16,643 bases of DNA from contig CAZJHX010000203.1 in the NCBI GenBank assembly GCA_964545715.1, positions 1 through 16,643 of the forward strand, in the 5' to 3' direction. The DNA is from CAZJHX01 sp964545715 (lineage in GTDB: Bacteria; Myxococcota_A; UBA9042; GCA-2863065). The translations under genes and the position numbers were made by a program. Of this stretch, positions 15,938 through 16,643 are shown one piece after another; the first letter of the stretch is position 1, and each line of letters starts with the position of its first letter. The notes below the pieces were generated by a model. It ran no database searches, was not told the DNA's origin, and saw only the letters and a list, made by a program, of their open reading frames with translations.

Positions 15938-16579
15938 TCAGGAGCCGGGGATGGCGTAGATGCTCAGCGCGCCGCCGCCCCGCTCCCGCCACCCGGTTGA
16001 CCGCAGCCACGAGCGGGGCGCGGCGCAACCCACCTCCCCGGGCGGGTCGGGCCCCGTCGGCGCGTCCAACCACCCATCGAACGCCAGGCTGCTGGACCAC
16101 GGATCGTGCGCCTCGTGCGGCATCGGCTCACCGCGCTGCCACGCGTGTCGCCGGCTGTTGTTGAGCACGTAGAGCAGCGCGTTGCGCATCTGGGTCGGCG
16201 TGGCGAGCACCTCGGCGTGATAGCGGTGCGGAAACACGGCTCCCCGACGCTTCCATCGCCTGTTGACGCGCCGGGCCAGCCGAACCGCCAGCCCTTTCAT
16301 GGCTTGTCCGAGCGTGCGCGCGTCACCGACCTCCACGATCAGGTGCAGGTATGCGCGTCCACGCAGGTTGGGCAGGCCCCCCTTGATGCGCATCGTCACG
16401 TGCACCGGCGTGTGCCGCGTCACCCGCGCACGCCGCTGGTGACGTAGCCCACTACCACCGCCTGACTTTCGGCCCGCGCCATTGCGGGCTCCGCCCCAGG
16501 TTCGACACCAGCTATGGCGGCGGCCTGCGCGTCGTAACGGATTGCGGCCACACGCCTCGCCGCCCCCGCCGGTCGGCAC
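15938..16579 (-). CDS. Degenerate IS200/RAYT-like (Y1-type) transposase with an internal in-frame deletion
   Basis: Residues 55-70 (TRHTPVHVTMRIKGGLPNL) and 78-150 (LHLIVEVGDARTLGQAMKG, then RRGAVFPHRYHAEVLATP, then ALLYVLNNSRRHAWQRG) match the transposase-like proteins frequent in Myxococcota. The C-terminal end, SSSLAFDGWL to SWLRSTGWRERGGG, also fits. At residues 74-78 the text jumps from NLRGR straight to LHLIVE. About 30-40 residues normally found there are missing, including the first His of the HUH metal site (family NHLHLIVE, here AYLHLIVE). It is therefore probably inactive. The GTG start at 16579 and the first 50 residues are doubtful, because that stretch overlaps a foreign-looking segment (see the repeats at 16505-16533 and 16582-16643). 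Confidence 0.6.
   Translation of the reverse strand: MPTGGGGEACGRNPLRRAGRRHSWCRTWGGARNGAGRKSGGGSGLRHQRRARVTRHTPVHVTMRIKGGLPNLRGRAYLHLIVEVGDARTLGQAMKGLAVRLARRVNRRWKRRGAVFPHRYHAEVLATPTQMRNALLYVLNNSRRHAWQRGEPMPHEAHDPWSSSLAFDGWLDAPTGPDPPGEVGCAAPRSWLRSTGWRERGGGALSIYAIPGS
15948..16009. repeat. Direct repeat, copy 1 (transposase 3' end)
   Basis: These 62 bases match 16582-16643 with a single difference (G15954 versus T16588). They code for the C-terminus of the transposase ORF on the minus strand. Copy 2 is cut by the window end, so the true repeat is probably longer. Confidence 0.9.
16505..16533 (+). repeat. Short echo of the 3' end of the beta-propeller gene
   Basis: CACCAGC, three partly differing bases and an exact 18-base match (GGCGGCGGCCTGCGCGTC) repeat the end of the propeller gene at 15884-15911. 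In frame it reads TSYGGGLRV against TSFGGGLRV in the intact gene. It lies just before the second transposase copy, as the true gene end lies before the first. No open reading frame of useful length leads into it, so it is a remnant. Confidence 0.6.
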
Positions 16580-16643
16580 CTGGGATGTCGTAGATGCTCA
16601 GCGCGCCGCCGCCCCGCTCCCGCCACCCGGTTGACCGCAGCCA
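16512..16643 (-). CDS. C-terminal end of a second transposase copy (5' part outside window)
   Basis: From the window edge the minus strand reads WLRSTGWRERGGGALSIYDI, almost the same as the C-terminus of the transposase ORF to its left. It then continues PGADRRGRRGVW and on to a TAG at 16514-16512. This is the last 43 codons of what appears to be a tandem homologous copy, with a different final tail. Only this end can be seen, so it cannot be judged intact or broken. Confidence 0.5.
   Translation of the reverse strand, partial: WLRSTGWRERGGGALSIYDIPGADRRGRRGVWPQSVTTRRPPP
16582..16643. repeat. Direct repeat, copy 2 (runs off the window)
   Basis: This is the second copy of the 62-base repeat, 634 bp to the right of copy 1. 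It marks a second homologous transposase 3' end. Confidence 0.9.

Noticed and set aside
14403..16100. 565-codon minus-strand frame opposite the propeller gene
   Set aside because: Its Gly/Ala/Val-rich text mirrors the repeats of the real gene, it has no signal or domain, and it crosses the transposase 3' end.

Overview
The window is GC-rich throughout and looks like a member of the Myxococcota (former Deltaproteobacteria). The evidence is a C-terminal sorting signal of the MYXO-CTERM type, a Pkn-type Ser/Thr kinase with a zinc-binding head and a PEGA-like tail, several secreted lipoproteins on acidic/proline stalks, sigma-54-type promoters, and a degenerate IS200/RAYT-like transposase of a kind common in that phylum. 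No rRNA, tRNA, CRISPR array or convincing rho-independent terminator was seen.

Layout. Positions 1-390 (+) are the tail of a surface protein that enters from outside the window. Positions 411-8703 (-) are a tightly packed four-gene operon, transcribed in this order: Asp-nucleophile alpha/beta-hydrolase, B12-binding-type radical SAM enzyme, giant 1417-residue dehydratase activase/reductase fusion, and histone-deacetylase-like amidohydrolase. A perfect 28-bp palindrome, probably a TetR-type operator, sits just before the first start codon and contains its ribosome-binding site. Positions 8792-9541 (-) encode a small secreted protein of unknown function.

The most notable gene is at 9708-10418 (+). 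It is a lipoprotein with a redoxin/thioredoxin fold whose active site reads W-UGA-P-P-C. The reading frame continues intact for 118 codons past the in-frame UGA, and a bacterial SECIS-like hairpin lies at the right distance behind it. I read it as a selenoprotein (Sec at residue 118, UPPC motif) that ordinary gene callers would split in two. It is preceded by a near-perfect -24/-12 (sigma-54) promoter.

The right part holds a TPR/PEGA-like membrane protein (10415-11608, -), divergent from a Ser/Thr kinase (11652-13319, +). Next comes a large beta-propeller lipoprotein with about ten Asp-box repeats (13464-15920, +), again behind a sigma-54-like promoter. At the right edge is a degenerate transposase reading frame, followed by the start of a second copy. 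That second copy carries a short echo of the beta-propeller gene's 3' end, so the edge is a duplication or recombination scar.

How the parts may work together (inference). The four-gene operon looks like a catabolic or lipid-modifying pathway built on ATP-driven low-potential electron transfer plus radical SAM chemistry; one testable idea is anaerobic-type ether-lipid/plasmalogen formation. The selenoprotein and the propeller protein both look like envelope proteins induced through sigma-54 and enhancer-binding activators.
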